The position numbers were made by a program, and so were the translations under genes. DNA of 64,000 nucleotides, from assembly GCF_000517625.1 (NCBI RefSeq), contig NZ_CP007059.1, positions 62,001-126,000 of the forward strand, read 5' to 3'. Below are positions 1 to 8,936 of this stretch, in pieces (position 1 is the first letter of the stretch; each line of letters begins with the position of its first letter). The notes under the pieces were generated by a model. The model made no database searches. It saw only the letters and a list, made by a program, of their open reading frames with translations, and was not told where the DNA came from. Origin of the DNA: Halostagnicola larsenii XH-48 (GTDB lineage: Archaea > Halobacteriota > Halobacteria > Halobacteriales > Natrialbaceae).

Positions 1-1
1 G

Positions 2-157
2 GAAAAGTACGTTTGCATAGCCTGCCAGACGATGCACGCCGGCACGGTCTCCGTACGAACCGATAGCGGTCACCAGTACGAGGCACCTGCGAAGTGTGGC
101 TGCTGCGGCGAAACGGAACTGATACCTGAAAAAGACTGGCCGCACTTCACGCAGTAA
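2..157 (+). CDS. C-terminal fragment of a small Cys-rich zinc-ribbon protein
   Basis: An open frame enters from the left edge and stops at TAA (155-157), giving the last 51 residues of a protein whose start lies outside the window. A CIAC knuckle is followed about 30 residues later by a KCGCCGE cluster, so two Cys pairs are placed as in a treble-clef or zinc-ribbon fold. The fragment is short, soluble and ends in WPHFTQ. Small CxxC/CxxC proteins are very common in haloarchaea and mostly of unknown role. No enzymatic function can be assigned. Confidence 0.6.
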   Translation, partial: EKYVCIACQTMHAGTVSVRTDSGHQYEAPAKCGCCGETELIPEKDWPHFTQ

Positions 158-303
158 CGATTCGATCCATTTCCTCATGACCTACATCAGATAGGCCGTT
201 GGTCTTGCTGATAACGTTATCATCTGTACTTACCGTGAATTTCACGCTCAATTCTGAACAAAGAAGCCGTACTACAAACGACTGTTCGCCTTCATGTTAC
301 GCG

Positions 304-939
304 CTACGCGGACGCCCTGGCAACGAACTCGGCAACGATTCTGTTTTCGGCCCGCTGAAGCAGCTTACTCATCGACGATTTGTTGATGTCAAACACTTCT
401 GCCAATTCGGTGAGCGTGCAGCGTCGGGTCGCCTCGTAGTACCCACGTTCGACCGCTTCAGTAACCACCTGCCACTGGCGCTCCGTAAGCACCTCACTTG
501 GGTTGTATGAGTGGGTTAGTGAGATGACCTCATACGGGATGCCGACTTCTGTTATTTCATCCAAATACTCCGATAACTGCTCTTGTGAAGCCGTTAACTG
601 GGCCGAATACCACCCGTTTTGAAGGCTAACGGGATACTGTGGAACAGTCCCCGACGATATGAGTGCTCCGTATGACTCCGTCATCCGACTCGTGAACTGG
701 AATACCGCCATTTGATCATCCGCATGGAGTAGTTCGCACGACTCGACCTCGGATTCTTCTTCGATTGTTCTCATAAGCCTCCCGTCATCCGATGTTCGTA
801 CTTCGACAATCCCGAGCAAGCCCTCATTGATTGGAATCGTCGCTGAGACGTTGAACAGTGTCTCCGGAAACTCTGTTGAGAGAGCAGCCAACCAATCCTC
901 AACCTCCGCTGCGTCGATCTTTAGCTGTAGTTGGGCCAT
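304..939 (-). CDS. HTH-10 (bacterio-opsin activator type) transcriptional regulator
   Basis: A 211-residue protein. The C-terminal ~55 residues have the HTH_10 pattern: LTERQ, then a GYYEATRRCTLTEL segment, then a recognition helix with NKSSMSKLLQRAEN. The ~150-residue N-terminal part matches the variable sensor-like region of this family. I chose ATG 939 (MAQLQLK) over upstream in-frame starts, because the family begins just before the first beta strand and the upstream residues are basic and unstructured. It is divergent from the SDR gene at 1074 with 134 bp between starts, so it may regulate that gene. Such proteins bind DNA in the cytoplasm; the signal it senses is unknown. Confidence 0.85.
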   Translation of the reverse strand: MAQLQLKIDAAEVEDWLAALSTEFPETLFNVSATIPINEGLLGIVEVRTSDDGRLMRTIEEESEVESCELLHADDQMAVFQFTSRMTESYGALISSGTVPQYPVSLQNGWYSAQLTASQEQLSEYLDEITEVGIPYEVISLTHSYNPSEVLTERQWQVVTEAVERGYYEATRRCTLTELAEVFDINKSSMSKLLQRAENRIVAEFVARASA

Positions 940-1073
940 CTTGCTGAACTTGGATTGCGTAGTACTTAAACACGGAAACCGGTTTCCAGCCGAGACTACG
1001 ACGATCGCCCGGCAAATACGCATACCGCGATGAAACCACACAAACCCGTGACGATACCGACCGAGAGGCGACA

Positions 1074-1847
1074 ATGAGCGTTGAAACCACTGTTGACGGA
1101 ACGACTGTACTCATAACGGGGGCATCGAGTGGAATCGGAGAAGTCGTCGCCAAACGATTCGCCGCTGATGGAGCAAACATTGTAATCTGCTCTCGTACCC
1201 AGAAAAATGTCGATCGCGTTGCCGAACAGATACGAGACGCAGGGGGAAATGCACTCGCTGTTGAGTGTGACGTGACCGATCGTGCGGCCGTTGAACGACT
1301 TATCACCGCCACAGTCGAAGAATTCGGTACCGTAGATACACTCATCAACAACGCGGGTACGAGGGCCATGTCCGACTTCGATACCATCTCGGAGGAGGAG
1401 TGGAAGACTGTCATTGATGTCAACCTCCATGGGACGTATCACTGTACGCAAGCTGCTGGCAAACATCTAAAGGAGGCCAGTGGAACCGTGATCAACTTCG
1501 GTCTTTCCAGCGCCGCAAATCAGCGCGGGACACCATCTCTAAGCCATTATAGCGCCGCGAAGGCTGCCGTGATCAATCTCACAACGACACTCGCATACGA
1601 GTGGGCAGACGACAATGTCAGAGTCAATTGTATCGCGCCAGGTTTCGTTGCGACTCCAGCTGTCGAAACCGGGTTCGGTATCTCCGCAGCGGAGATCGAC
1701 CGTACTGAAGTTACGCGGTCCATCGCGCTTCCTGAAGAGATCGCCGATACCGCGGTATTTCTCGCAAGTCCTGCATCATCTCATATCGTTGGTGAGACAA
1801 TCACTGTCGATGGCGTTCCTCGAATTGAGGAGACGCCTGAACTCTGA
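1074..1847 (+). CDS. Short-chain dehydrogenase/reductase (SDR, 3-oxoacyl-ACP reductase/glucose dehydrogenase-like)
   Basis: A 257-residue classical SDR. The Rossmann fingerprint TGASSGIG is near residues 15-22, NNAG near 90, the catalytic Ser region lies before Y and K, and SHYSAAKAA gives the YxxxK pair. After beta strand 2 the sequence CSRTQKN places an Arg where NADP(H) enzymes bind the 2'-phosphate, so NADP is likely. The C-terminus has the usual GETITVDG. The substrate cannot be read from sequence; relatives are annotated as FabG-like or glucose 1-dehydrogenase-like. It is divergent from the HTH-10 regulator at 939. Confidence 0.9.
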   Translation: MSVETTVDGTTVLITGASSGIGEVVAKRFAADGANIVICSRTQKNVDRVAEQIRDAGGNALAVECDVTDRAAVERLITATVEEFGTVDTLINNAGTRAMSDFDTISEEEWKTVIDVNLHGTYHCTQAAGKHLKEASGTVINFGLSSAANQRGTPSLSHYSAAKAAVINLTTTLAYEWADDNVRVNCIAPGFVATPAVETGFGISAAEIDRTEVTRSIALPEEIADTAVFLASPASSHIVGETITVDGVPRIEETPEL

Positions 1848-2053
1848 TTACAGCTACCCGCAATTACTGGTAACACCCACCCCAAAGATTCTCCGACAAA
1901 ATATCCTCGAGGAGAAATCTCAACGCTTGGGTTCCTCCGCCTGAAAGAGGAGGATGTTAATCGACGTGCTTTGATAAGAGAGAAAGAATGATGGAAATGC
2001 CATCAACACACCTGATTCGGACATCCCTATCAAAGTAAGAAAGTCACTCCTTC

Positions 2054-2167
2054 TCAGCGGGGGGTACCACGAACGTCGAGCGGGACGCGTTCCTGATACT
2101 CGAAGTAGTACTGCTCTTCGAGCATATTACCGACGCCGAACTCCAGCGTACTTTTGCCCCCGTCCAT
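2054..2167 (-). CDS. Possible 37-residue small protein of unknown function
   Basis: A short frame starts at ATG 2167 and reads MDGGKSTLEFGVGNMLEEQ, then an aromatic, charged tail ending VRGTPR. Its composition is coding-like rather than random, and it occupies the otherwise empty gap between the SDR and PAP2 genes. It has no recognised motif, membrane segment or signal. It could instead be the remnant of a longer gene, for example a transposase or a small DNA-associated protein. Confidence 0.25.
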   Translation of the reverse strand: MDGGKSTLEFGVGNMLEEQYYFEYQERVPLDVRGTPR

Positions 2168-2219
2168 AGACGGTTTCTAGACGCACCTGTTTACTTCTAG
2201 AAGGCGACACTCAAAGCGG

Positions 2220-2909
2220 TCAGTCGTCGGTGACGGTAACTGGTTCCGGCTGCGGCTCACTGGGTTTGAGGTGGGCACGGATTGTCGGCGTGGCGAGGTA
2301 GCAGCCATACGCTAAGGCGAGGCCAACGACAAGATCCGTGAGCCAGTGGATGCCAAGATATAGCGTGGAGGCGAGGATGGTACCGGTGACCGCCCAACTG
2401 AGCCGTCTGTAGCCACTAGGTGCGTAGAGGGCTGCAGTCCCGGCGAGGCCAGCGTGCAAGCTCGGGAATGCCTTTTGGAGGGTGTCGACATTTTTCATGA
2501 ATGTCTGAATCGGGCCAGTGGATTCATACAGTACCGGCTCAACGCCTTGCAGATAGTATCCGGTGACACCGACGGGCACGAAGTAGAAGAATGGCATGGA
2601 CACAAGAAGGACAGCCGTGTACGTGGTGACGTAATCAAGTGCCCGGGTGCGGCCGTGGTGATATTTCAAGCTAATGTACGTAGCGAGAAGCAGTGTGGGG
2701 TACACAAGAAGATAGACGATGACAAACAGTGTAGTTAGAATAAGGTTTGGGTCAGGCTGGAGTACTGCAACGACATTTCCCTCAAGGGCATACATGTGGT
2801 CTGTGTGGAGCGGATACGGTGACTGTTCGGATGCCATGCCGACGATACTCGAAACGACTAGGACCATCGCAATGTAACAGACGTCGCGGAGGTCAAGTGG
2901 AGAGCGCAT
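2220..2909 (-). CDS. PAP2-superfamily membrane phosphatase
   Basis: A 229-residue protein with about five or six hydrophobic segments. The phosphatase signature is split as in the family: FPSLHAGLAG near residues 150-158 (second motif) and STLYLGIHWLTDLVVG near 182-197 (third motif, with the catalytic His and Asp). This arrangement resembles the inositol-phosphorylceramide synthase-like branch rather than classic PAP2, whose first motif KxxxxxxRP is not obvious here. Likely substrates are membrane lipid phosphates such as polyprenyl or archaetidyl phosphates; this is inference. It stands alone, with a 485-bp AT-rich gap upstream. Confidence 0.85.
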   Translation of the reverse strand: MRSPLDLRDVCYIAMVLVVSSIVGMASEQSPYPLHTDHMYALEGNVVAVLQPDPNLILTTLFVIVYLLVYPTLLLATYISLKYHHGRTRALDYVTTYTAVLLVSMPFFYFVPVGVTGYYLQGVEPVLYESTGPIQTFMKNVDTLQKAFPSLHAGLAGTAALYAPSGYRRLSWAVTGTILASTLYLGIHWLTDLVVGLALAYGCYLATPTIRAHLKPSEPQPEPVTVTDD

Positions 2910-3394
2910 TAATCTGTGAGTTGAAAATCATTTTTTAAATACTTGTTGGTTATAGAATGGTTTTATATACCATACGTATCACTCCCGTATTGTGCGAGCG
3001 CAGTCTAGTTTAACACTACCTCGTACTGGTTACACTAATTGAACTCGGTGAACGAACCAGTGAATACCGCGTCGCTGAACAGAAATTTGTCACTTATCAT
3101 TCAATCAACTTTGCATAGAGTGTTCGGTAGACACTCACCAAAAGCCAGCGGTCGTACCGACCACGATAGTCCTAAGCAGAAAGACTACTACTAGGACTAA
3201 GACTAGTACGGGTACCGACAATCACCCGAGTTAACGCCTGGCCCCGAGGATTCTGTAGCTAGCGGCTTAACACGCAGAAATTCGGATGCTTATGGTAATC
3301 ACCAAATATATTTTCTACTATAATCTTATGAAAAATTAAAATACATTCATTTGCATCATACTAATTGTATCGGAGTGCGGTCTAAATAGAACCC
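2910..3394. other. AT-rich intergenic region with likely divergent promoters
   Basis: There is no credible coding frame here. The segment is much more AT-rich than its neighbours, with runs such as ATATATTTTCTACTATAATC about 60-90 bp before the Tat-protein start at 3395, and a similar AT-rich block just upstream of the PAP2 start at 2909. Both could contain TATA boxes. No tRNA or repeat array was seen. Confidence 0.5.
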
Positions 3395-3949
3395 ATGACT
3401 GAAGAAAAATCGAACTCCATGACGAGGCGAACGGTATTGCGAAGTACCGCGGCTGCTGGCGTTGCGGGTGCGATCGGGACGAGCGCCATCGGGAGCGTCG
3501 CCGGCGAAGAAGTGGAAGACGAAACCGAGGTCAAAGAAGCAATCGAAGAGCACGCCGGCGAGATACTCAAGCAACTGGCCGAAGGCGGCGTGTTGTCTTC
3601 GGCATCCGCCGATGAACTGCCCACTGACGCAGTCACGACGGACTTCGATGATGAAGGCGTCGAACGAGTGGCCAACGACGGCGACAGTGCGTATATCGTT
3701 CGCAAAGAAACCGACGATGGGTTGCTTGCCCTATTCGTAGACACCGACGGGACCGAATCCATCGCGGCGTTTAGAAATGACGCCGAGTCGGATATCTCTC
3801 GAGATGGAGGCCACATCGATACCTTCAGCGAACCCGGCAGCAGGGACGTAGAGCCCCAGAGCTGTGAACAAACGGATGCCTGCCCCGGACAACCAGGTGT
3901 CCCCGGGTACGGGTTCTATGCCGGTGGATACATGCTCTTCTGTTGCTGA
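3395..3949 (+). CDS. Tat-exported protein with Cys-rich C-terminus, possible halocin-like precursor
   Basis: A 184-residue protein. A twin-arginine signal (TRRTVLRST then an Ala/Gly-rich hydrophobic stretch ending SVAGEE) predicts folded export. Residues ~40-145 form an acidic, mostly helical then beta-containing region with no known domain. The last ~35 residues are different: they contain four Cys (C, C five residues on, then terminal CC), are rich in Gly, Pro and aromatics, and end YMLFCC. A Tat leader, a middle domain and a small Cys-rich tail is the architecture of halocin C8 and S8 precursors, but I see no sequence identity to them. ATG at 3419 (MTRRT) is an alternative start. No immunity or transport gene lies beside it. 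Confidence 0.8.
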   Translation: MTEEKSNSMTRRTVLRSTAAAGVAGAIGTSAIGSVAGEEVEDETEVKEAIEEHAGEILKQLAEGGVLSSASADELPTDAVTTDFDDEGVERVANDGDSAYIVRKETDDGLLALFVDTDGTESIAAFRNDAESDISRDGGHIDTFSEPGSRDVEPQSCEQTDACPGQPGVPGYGFYAGGYMLFCC

Positions 3950-4119
3950 ACAGCCGGAAGACGATTGGCGAAGGGGGACCGAGGCCGGTGTGCGGAATCC
4001 ACAGTTGATGACCGTCGGTCTCCCGATCTGTTTTTTGTGTGCGTTCCGCCGGTCCCTTCGAAGCCAAGGTCGTTTACAAAGATCCCGAACCTTCTGGCTG
4101 TATCACCAGGAGAGAGTTG

Positions 4120-4854
4120 CTAGTGCTGTCTGTTCGATGGACTGGGGACGTGAGAGAGCGCGAGCAGGAACGCGACCGCCGAAACGAGCAGCAGCGCCAA
4201 CCCGAAAACCGACGAGACGGTGATCGGAATCCGGGCTGCGACGATCGCCGTTCCGATCCCGACGAATCCAACGAGCGCGCTCGTTGCCGCCCCGACCAGT
4301 TCGACCGATGCCGTATTGGCAGCCGTTCCGACCTCGTTACCGAGTCCGATCGCGCGCTCCGAGACATCCCACGTCAGGACGACCAACGTCACCGCGGTCG
4401 CCGACCGCCAGACCGTCGGCTCGGCGATGACGGCGTTCGCGAGCACGCCGGCGAGTACCAGCGATAACCCGGTTAGGACGGCCGTCCGTGCCGCCGTCCC
4501 GGACAGGAAATAGACGCCGATCGCCAGCGCGACGAGCCCGACGCCACACGAGAGGAACGCGATCAGTAGCACGGTCGGCAACCCGAACGCCAGCGCGGCG
4601 ACGAACGTCGACATCGCAACGGCGAGCCCTGCGACCGATAGACTCCGACCGACGAACTGGCGGCCTCGTCGACTGGCCACGACACCGATCGAAAGGAGGA
4701 CGAGACCGATCGTCTCGAGGGCCAATGGCGCGGTCTGTAGCGATCCCGCGGATCCGACAACACACGCGCTGATGCCCATGGCGAGCGCGAGGACACCGCT
4801 AAGGGTCGGCGGTTGCTGGCTCGCCAGGCGATCTGGAAGGCTCTGGCCGTTCAT
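4120..4854 (-). CDS. Multi-spanning membrane protein of the DUF58/DUF4129 cluster
   Basis: A 244-residue protein, almost entirely hydrophobic, with about seven membrane segments and no soluble domain. It is the last gene of a four-gene operon read right to left. Its ATG overlaps the stop of the DUF58 gene by 4 bp, the usual sign of translational coupling. Comparable short membrane proteins accompany DUF58/DUF4129 genes in many haloarchaea (I believe DUF7519-type, not verifiable here). The function is unknown; it is probably part of a membrane complex with the other three products. Confidence 0.75.
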   Translation of the reverse strand: MNGQSLPDRLASQQPPTLSGVLALAMGISACVVGSAGSLQTAPLALETIGLVLLSIGVVASRRGRQFVGRSLSVAGLAVAMSTFVAALAFGLPTVLLIAFLSCGVGLVALAIGVYFLSGTAARTAVLTGLSLVLAGVLANAVIAEPTVWRSATAVTLVVLTWDVSERAIGLGNEVGTAANTASVELVGAATSALVGFVGIGTAIVAARIPITVSSVFGLALLLVSAVAFLLALSHVPSPSNRQH

Positions 4855-6116
4855 TTCCGCACCCCGCGTTGTATCGCCGTCTCGAGAGGTGTTTCGGGGT
4901 CCCAGTCGACGACGGTCACGTCCGACCGGCGGAGCGCGTCAATCCGATTCTGGCGCTCGAGTCGAGCTATCGATCGGCCGACCGAGTCCGTCGCGGTCAC
5001 GTCCGGTGAGAGAACAGTGATTCGCCGGCCCGCTCCTCGTAGCGTTCGCGCGGTTTCGACCGACTCTCCATCGAGTAACGGAGAAACGTAGACGAGGTCC
5101 GTGCCGCGATCGAGCCGTGACCGGAGGATCGTGGCGTGTCCATCCTCGTCCTCGTTTTCGTCCCTTCGACGTACTCCTTCAGGTGGTGTGAGCGGGAGTG
5201 CTTCGGAATCAGCGAGCGTTCGCCGGATGGTCGCCGCGTGGTGGTCGCCGGACTGTGGTGCGAGCCAGGTTACGTCGGAGCCGAGGATTCCGAGGCCGAT
5301 CCGTCCGTTCGTCTCCGCGACGGCCTCGAGCAGTTCGCACACAATAGTCCGTTCGTAAAACACGGCGTGGGGTTTGTCCCGACCGGCGGACCGATAGCAA
5401 CAGGCCCGTGCGTCGAGGCAGAGAGCTACTTCCCGGAGCCGGTCCTCGTGGAAGGTGACGGTCGTCAGTTCTCGCTCTCGAGCGTAGCGGTTCCAATCGA
5501 TACGCCCCGGTGGGTCGCCGGGGCGATAGGCGCGAATCCGCGAGAATTCGATCCCGCTTTCGCCCAGGATCGTGTTCGAGCCCCCCGTGTGTCGCGGCGA
5601 TCGGGAGAACGGAAGGGTCCGTATGGGGGAGCGACAGGAGAGCTCCGTCGTCTCCGGAGCGGTGGTCTCGACGACGCTGCTGGCACTCGCGTTCCTGCAA
5701 ACGACCGAGGCCGACTCGAAGCGGTGGACGCCGTGCGTTGGGACGACTGTGTAGGAGAAGGACGTTTCCCGACGAGGGCCGAGCACCGTCGCGTGCCGGG
5801 CCGATCCCGCTACGACCGGAAGCATCGGTGCGACGCCGTCCGTGATTCTGACGTCGAAGGACGTTCGATCGCTCGGATTCCGAACCGTGACCGTGACGTC
5901 GACTTCTTGGCCGTGGTCGGGATCGGTCTCGCTGAGCGAGCGTTCGATCTCGATCGCTGGATTGGGTGTCGAAGTCGCGTGCGAGTAGCCCGCCAGGACG
6001 AGGGGCGGGATCGCACTCAGTAGCAGTATCGGCTCTTCGAACAGGACGCCGGTCGCGCTCGTAAGCATCGCGGCGGCAAGCGCGACGTTCCACCGCGTTG
6101 CGGATCGAGACTTCAT
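4851..6116 (-). CDS. DUF58 domain-containing protein
   Basis: A 421-residue protein. Two N-terminal hydrophobic segments (residues ~8-45) are followed by a beta-rich region and then the DUF58 core: the GESGIEFSRIRAYRPGDPPG stretch, with the conserved R-x-Y-x-x-G-D and IDWN following, lies near residues 186-210. After this comes a von Willebrand-A-like fold. In bacteria and archaea, DUF58 proteins work with MoxR AAA ATPases in envelope-related chaperone modules. No MoxR gene is present beside this operon. It overlaps both neighbours by 4 bp. Confidence 0.88.
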   Translation of the reverse strand: MKSRSATRWNVALAAAMLTSATGVLFEEPILLLSAIPPLVLAGYSHATSTPNPAIEIERSLSETDPDHGQEVDVTVTVRNPSDRTSFDVRITDGVAPMLPVVAGSARHATVLGPRRETSFSYTVVPTHGVHRFESASVVCRNASASSVVETTAPETTELSCRSPIRTLPFSRSPRHTGGSNTILGESGIEFSRIRAYRPGDPPGRIDWNRYARERELTTVTFHEDRLREVALCLDARACCYRSAGRDKPHAVFYERTIVCELLEAVAETNGRIGLGILGSDVTWLAPQSGDHHAATIRRTLADSEALPLTPPEGVRRRDENEDEDGHATILRSRLDRGTDLVYVSPLLDGESVETARTLRGAGRRITVLSPDVTATDSVGRSIARLERQNRIDALRRSDVTVVDWDPETPLETAIQRGVRK

Positions 6117-6697
6117 CGTCGATCACTGCTCTTCTCGCTTCGGGTCAGGATCGCCCTCGCCGTCCGCCGAGCACCGTGGTGAAAGCGGAGCCGGATTCGG
6201 ACTCGCTGGAGACGCGACAGCTCCGAGTCGGGGCAGAGAAACGCCGCGGCAATCGAATCGTCCGTCCACGTGCCCCGATCGATCCGTTCCCGGGCGACGG
6301 CCGCCGAGCAGCCGTCCGTTCGGACGATGGACCTCATCGCCGCCCGTTGAAACTGATTTCGGATACGCTGGCGTTGGGCCGATGAAGGCGGTAGCGACCA
6401 CCAGCGGCGATCGAGTATCCGTTCGAGCTCGTGACCGGGAGGCGACTTCGACGCAACCCGCTCGGGCCGCTTCGTCGTTTCACCGCTCGTTTCTCCCGCG
6501 AGGAATTCGAATGAAGCGACAAAGGAAGCCAGCACGAACGCAACGGTGAAGAAAGCGACTAGGAGCGCGTCGTCGGCCCACGGCCACCCGGCCGCCTCTT
6601 CGAGTGCCGGACTTACCAGAACGACGAGTCCAGTGACGAGCGAGAGTACACCTGCCACTAATAGCACCAGACGAGCACTCGTCGTCACTTTCGTCAT
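6113..6697 (-). CDS. Haloarchaeal membrane protein with cytoplasmic C-terminal domain
   Basis: A 194-residue protein. Two hydrophobic helices near residues 8-30 and 42-66 are followed by a basic, Arg-rich cytoplasmic domain of ~120 residues that contains a repeated helical pattern (RAAMRSIVRTDG, later CSAAVARERIDRG). This fits the small membrane protein (DUF7269-like) usually found between DUF4129 and DUF58 genes; the family number is from memory. It overlaps both neighbours by 4 bp, so it is cotranscribed. The function is unknown. Confidence 0.75.
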   Translation of the reverse strand: MTKVTTSARLVLLVAGVLSLVTGLVVLVSPALEEAAGWPWADDALLVAFFTVAFVLASFVASFEFLAGETSGETTKRPERVASKSPPGHELERILDRRWWSLPPSSAQRQRIRNQFQRAAMRSIVRTDGCSAAVARERIDRGTWTDDSIAAAFLCPDSELSRLQRVRIRLRFHHGARRTARAILTRSEKSSDRR

Positions 6698-7368
6698 TCT
6701 ATATCATCTTCGAGCTGATCCAAGGCGCGGTTTGCTCGTCGGCGATGCTCGGGTGTTTCGGCGTTTTCTCCGTACTGTACGTCTCGAAAGGTACTCGTCA
6801 GGTCGTCCACGGCATCGGCGTCGAGTCCGTCGTCGATAGCCTCCTCGGCCCACTCCATCGGCGTTCTGGCGGTCGGACGTTCCAGGTCGACACTCGCCGT
6901 CATTTTGGCCCACGCTTCGGCGACGCCGGGGTCGGGTTCGGCGGGCGGCCAGGTTTCGCTCGTCGACGGTCGAGAAGTCGACCCCTCCGACTGGGGCTGA
7001 TCGAGTAGGTGGGAAAGGACCGCTCCCGTCGGCGAGTACGCGAACCGACGGCTGGCAAGGTAGAAGGCCCCAATGACGAAACCAACTACAAGAAGGGGAA
7101 CGACGAACGGGAGTAGCCCGCCCGAAACGCCGGACGCGCCACCGAGACCGATCTGCTCGAGTTCAACGCCGAAAACGAATTCGACGAATGCGGACACGAA
7201 TAGCAACATAATAGCCATGAACGAGAGTCCGCTTGCGCCGGCGTCGGTGTTGACCGACACATCGTATGGTGACGAAATCGCTGTCGAGTCGAGTACGGGG
7301 GCGGCAGTCGCAAGAACGAGGATCGCAAAGAGGGTGGTGATAAGCGGAAGAAGCCGAGCCCGACGCAT
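6694..7368 (-). CDS. DUF4129 domain protein, first gene of membrane operon
   Basis: A 224-residue protein. An N-terminal hydrophobic segment or signal (residues 5-30) is followed by two further membrane segments (~50-70 and ~85-108). The C-terminal DUF4129 domain contains RTPMEWAEEAIDDGLD and a final DVQYGENAETPEHRRRA helix. DUF4129 is often found at the C-terminus of transglutaminase-like proteins; here it is separate and no transglutaminase domain is present. It is the first gene of the four-gene operon running to 4120, and the AT-rich segment at 7375-7430 probably holds the promoter. Confidence 0.85.
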   Translation of the reverse strand: MRRARLLPLITTLFAILVLATAAPVLDSTAISSPYDVSVNTDAGASGLSFMAIMLLFVSAFVEFVFGVELEQIGLGGASGVSGGLLPFVVPLLVVGFVIGAFYLASRRFAYSPTGAVLSHLLDQPQSEGSTSRPSTSETWPPAEPDPGVAEAWAKMTASVDLERPTARTPMEWAEEAIDDGLDADAVDDLTSTFRDVQYGENAETPEHRRRANRALDQLEDDIE

Positions 7369-7601
7369 TACTCCAACTTCTTGTTATATGGATAAAAATC
7401 TATTGTATGTGTTTACAGTAGTGTTCAGATAAGGTAACCGGCATTGCAGCCTCAGGCGTTCTGTTCTCTGGGTGCAGTAGTGTTACTACTACACAACCAG
7501 AAATCCGCAGGGACTCAGAAACTACGTGCGAGATGCAGAGAGAGGGTCCAGCGCAAGCCATTCGTATGGATATAACTGCTCCGGGTTCCAACACTGTTCA
7601 G

Positions 7602-8255
7602 ATGGCCGATAAGGATCTGATAGACGTGACCGAACCTGAAGCCGATGGCGCCTCTCCACCCCAAACACCGGAGGGGTATACCGATCCGTATCGGTTCGAG
7701 TATCCTAAACTGCTGCTCTTCGTGAGTGCGTCGGTGCTTATGATCGGCTCCGTCATCGTCTATGGCTGGCTATTGCTCCAATTGCAGGGACCGGAGATTC
7801 TGCCCGTGGTGTTCGAAACCGGTGCCGAGGAAGAGATCACGATCATTTTCACTCCCGGCGAGACGGCAGGCCCCTTTCTATTCGGGTTCTTGACCGTCGC
7901 AATCGTTCACGAGTTGCTCCACGGCGTGGTCTACCAGCGGTACGGGTACGAGGTGAGTTATGGCGTTTACTGGAGGATGGGGGCGGTGTACGCGGTGGTG
8001 TTCCACCAGTTTCAGTCCCGGAAGGACAACCTCCGAGTGGGGATTGCACCGCTGGTTGTCATCACAGGTATCTGTCTCCCGTTACTCGCCGTCCCTCATC
8101 CGGTAATCGCCACGACAGCGTTTTTTGTTCTTACGCTGAACACTGCAGGGGCAGTAGGAGATATCTATGCGCTCTGGCGACTCTATCGGATGCCATCTGG
8201 AACGCTATTATACGATGCTACTATCCAACATATGTACGTGTTCGAACCAGAATGA
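7602..8255 (+). CDS. DUF3267 putative zinc metalloprotease, membrane-bound
   Basis: A 217-residue protein from ATG 7602 (MADKDLID); in-frame starts at 7533 and 7566 would add up to 23 residues. A soluble N-terminal ~35 residues precede a membrane helix (LLLFVSASVLMIGSVIVYG). The motif AIVHELLHGVVYQRYG contains HExxH as in DUF3267 and other site-2-protease-like zincins. Two more membrane segments follow. The protein probably cleaves membrane or exported substrates, but none is known. It stands alone between divergent or distant genes. Confidence 0.82.
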   Translation: MADKDLIDVTEPEADGASPPQTPEGYTDPYRFEYPKLLLFVSASVLMIGSVIVYGWLLLQLQGPEILPVVFETGAEEEITIIFTPGETAGPFLFGFLTVAIVHELLHGVVYQRYGYEVSYGVYWRMGAVYAVVFHQFQSRKDNLRVGIAPLVVITGICLPLLAVPHPVIATTAFFVLTLNTAGAVGDIYALWRLYRMPSGTLLYDATIQHMYVFEPE

Positions 8256-8399
8256 TGGCTACGGCGATGAAATCCGAGTCCTTTTGCACCGCTTCCCAAC
8301 CGACGAAGCCGCGGTCAACACAGAGACTGCAGTCATCTACTTCCGGGCCTGTGCTCGTCGCAACTGATAAAGGGACACCTGAGTATGTTCAACAGAACA

Positions 8400-8570
8400 A
8401 TGGCGTCCAGCACTGATTCCTCGACGGCGGTCGACGACGAGGTCTGCCAGCTGTACGAGCGGTATCAGGCGGCCGAGAGCGACGCCGAGCGTCGAGAAAT
8501 CGCTCTCGAGATGGGGAAGCTTGACGGACGACGCCACTCGGAGATCTACGCAGCACTCGAGAACGAGTGA
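8400..8570 (+). CDS. Small acidic conserved-looking protein
   Basis: A 56-residue protein from ATG 8400 (MASSTDSS); ATG 8385 would add five residues. It is acidic and predicted to be mostly helical (VCQLYERYQAAESDAERREI, ending IYAALENE). The composition is that of a real halophilic protein, and no better frame covers the segment. No motif, membrane helix or metal site is visible. Function unknown. Confidence 0.6.
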   Translation: MASSTDSSTAVDDEVCQLYERYQAAESDAERREIALEMGKLDGRRHSEIYAALENE

Positions 8571-8654
8571 GCACTCCCTGTTTTGGGAACCGTGTGCGGA
8601 GGTTCGTGACTGGCGACCGGACACTCGTTGACCGAGGTTTCCCGTCAGTTGAGT

Positions 8655-8936
8655 TCATTTGGCCTCAAGGTCGCGAGCGTCAAGTTCACCGTCGAGATAC
8701 TGCTTCCCGTCACGGGTGATGTCGTAGACGCCGTTCTCGAGGTGGACGAGCAGCCCATAGGTAACGAGTTTCTTGCACCGCTGGTTAATATGCTGCCGAG
8801 AGAAGCGAACGCAGCCACTATCTGCCATTTCCTTCGGCGTATCAGGGCCGCGTTCGGAGAGATGCTCAAGGATCCTGTCATCGGCGCGTGACATCCAGTC
8901 ATCGTCGAAACGAATATTCAACGCTGATTGCGTCAC
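8655..8936 (-). CDS. PhiH1-repressor-like winged-helix protein
   Basis: A 93-residue single-domain winged helix. The pattern DDWMSRADDRILEHLSERG, then the recognition segment FSRQHINQRCKKL, then a GLLVHLENGVYDIT wing and a GKQYL helix, is characteristic of the haloarchaeal phage PhiH1 repressor family found widely on plasmids, proviruses and chromosomes. It should bind DNA as a homodimer. ATG 8894 (MSRADD) is an alternative start. It is divergent from the DUF2178 gene at 9079, so it could regulate that pair. Confidence 0.85.
   Translation of the reverse strand: MTQSALNIRFDDDWMSRADDRILEHLSERGPDTPKEMADSGCVRFSRQHINQRCKKLVTYGLLVHLENGVYDITRDGKQYLDGELDARDLEAK

Noticed and set aside
1921-1960. CCTC...GAGG hairpin (GTTCCTCCGCCTGAAAGAGGAGG) resembling an IS605 end
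   Set aside because: The stem is weak and there is no transposase or repeat copy; more likely a terminator of the SDR gene or chance.
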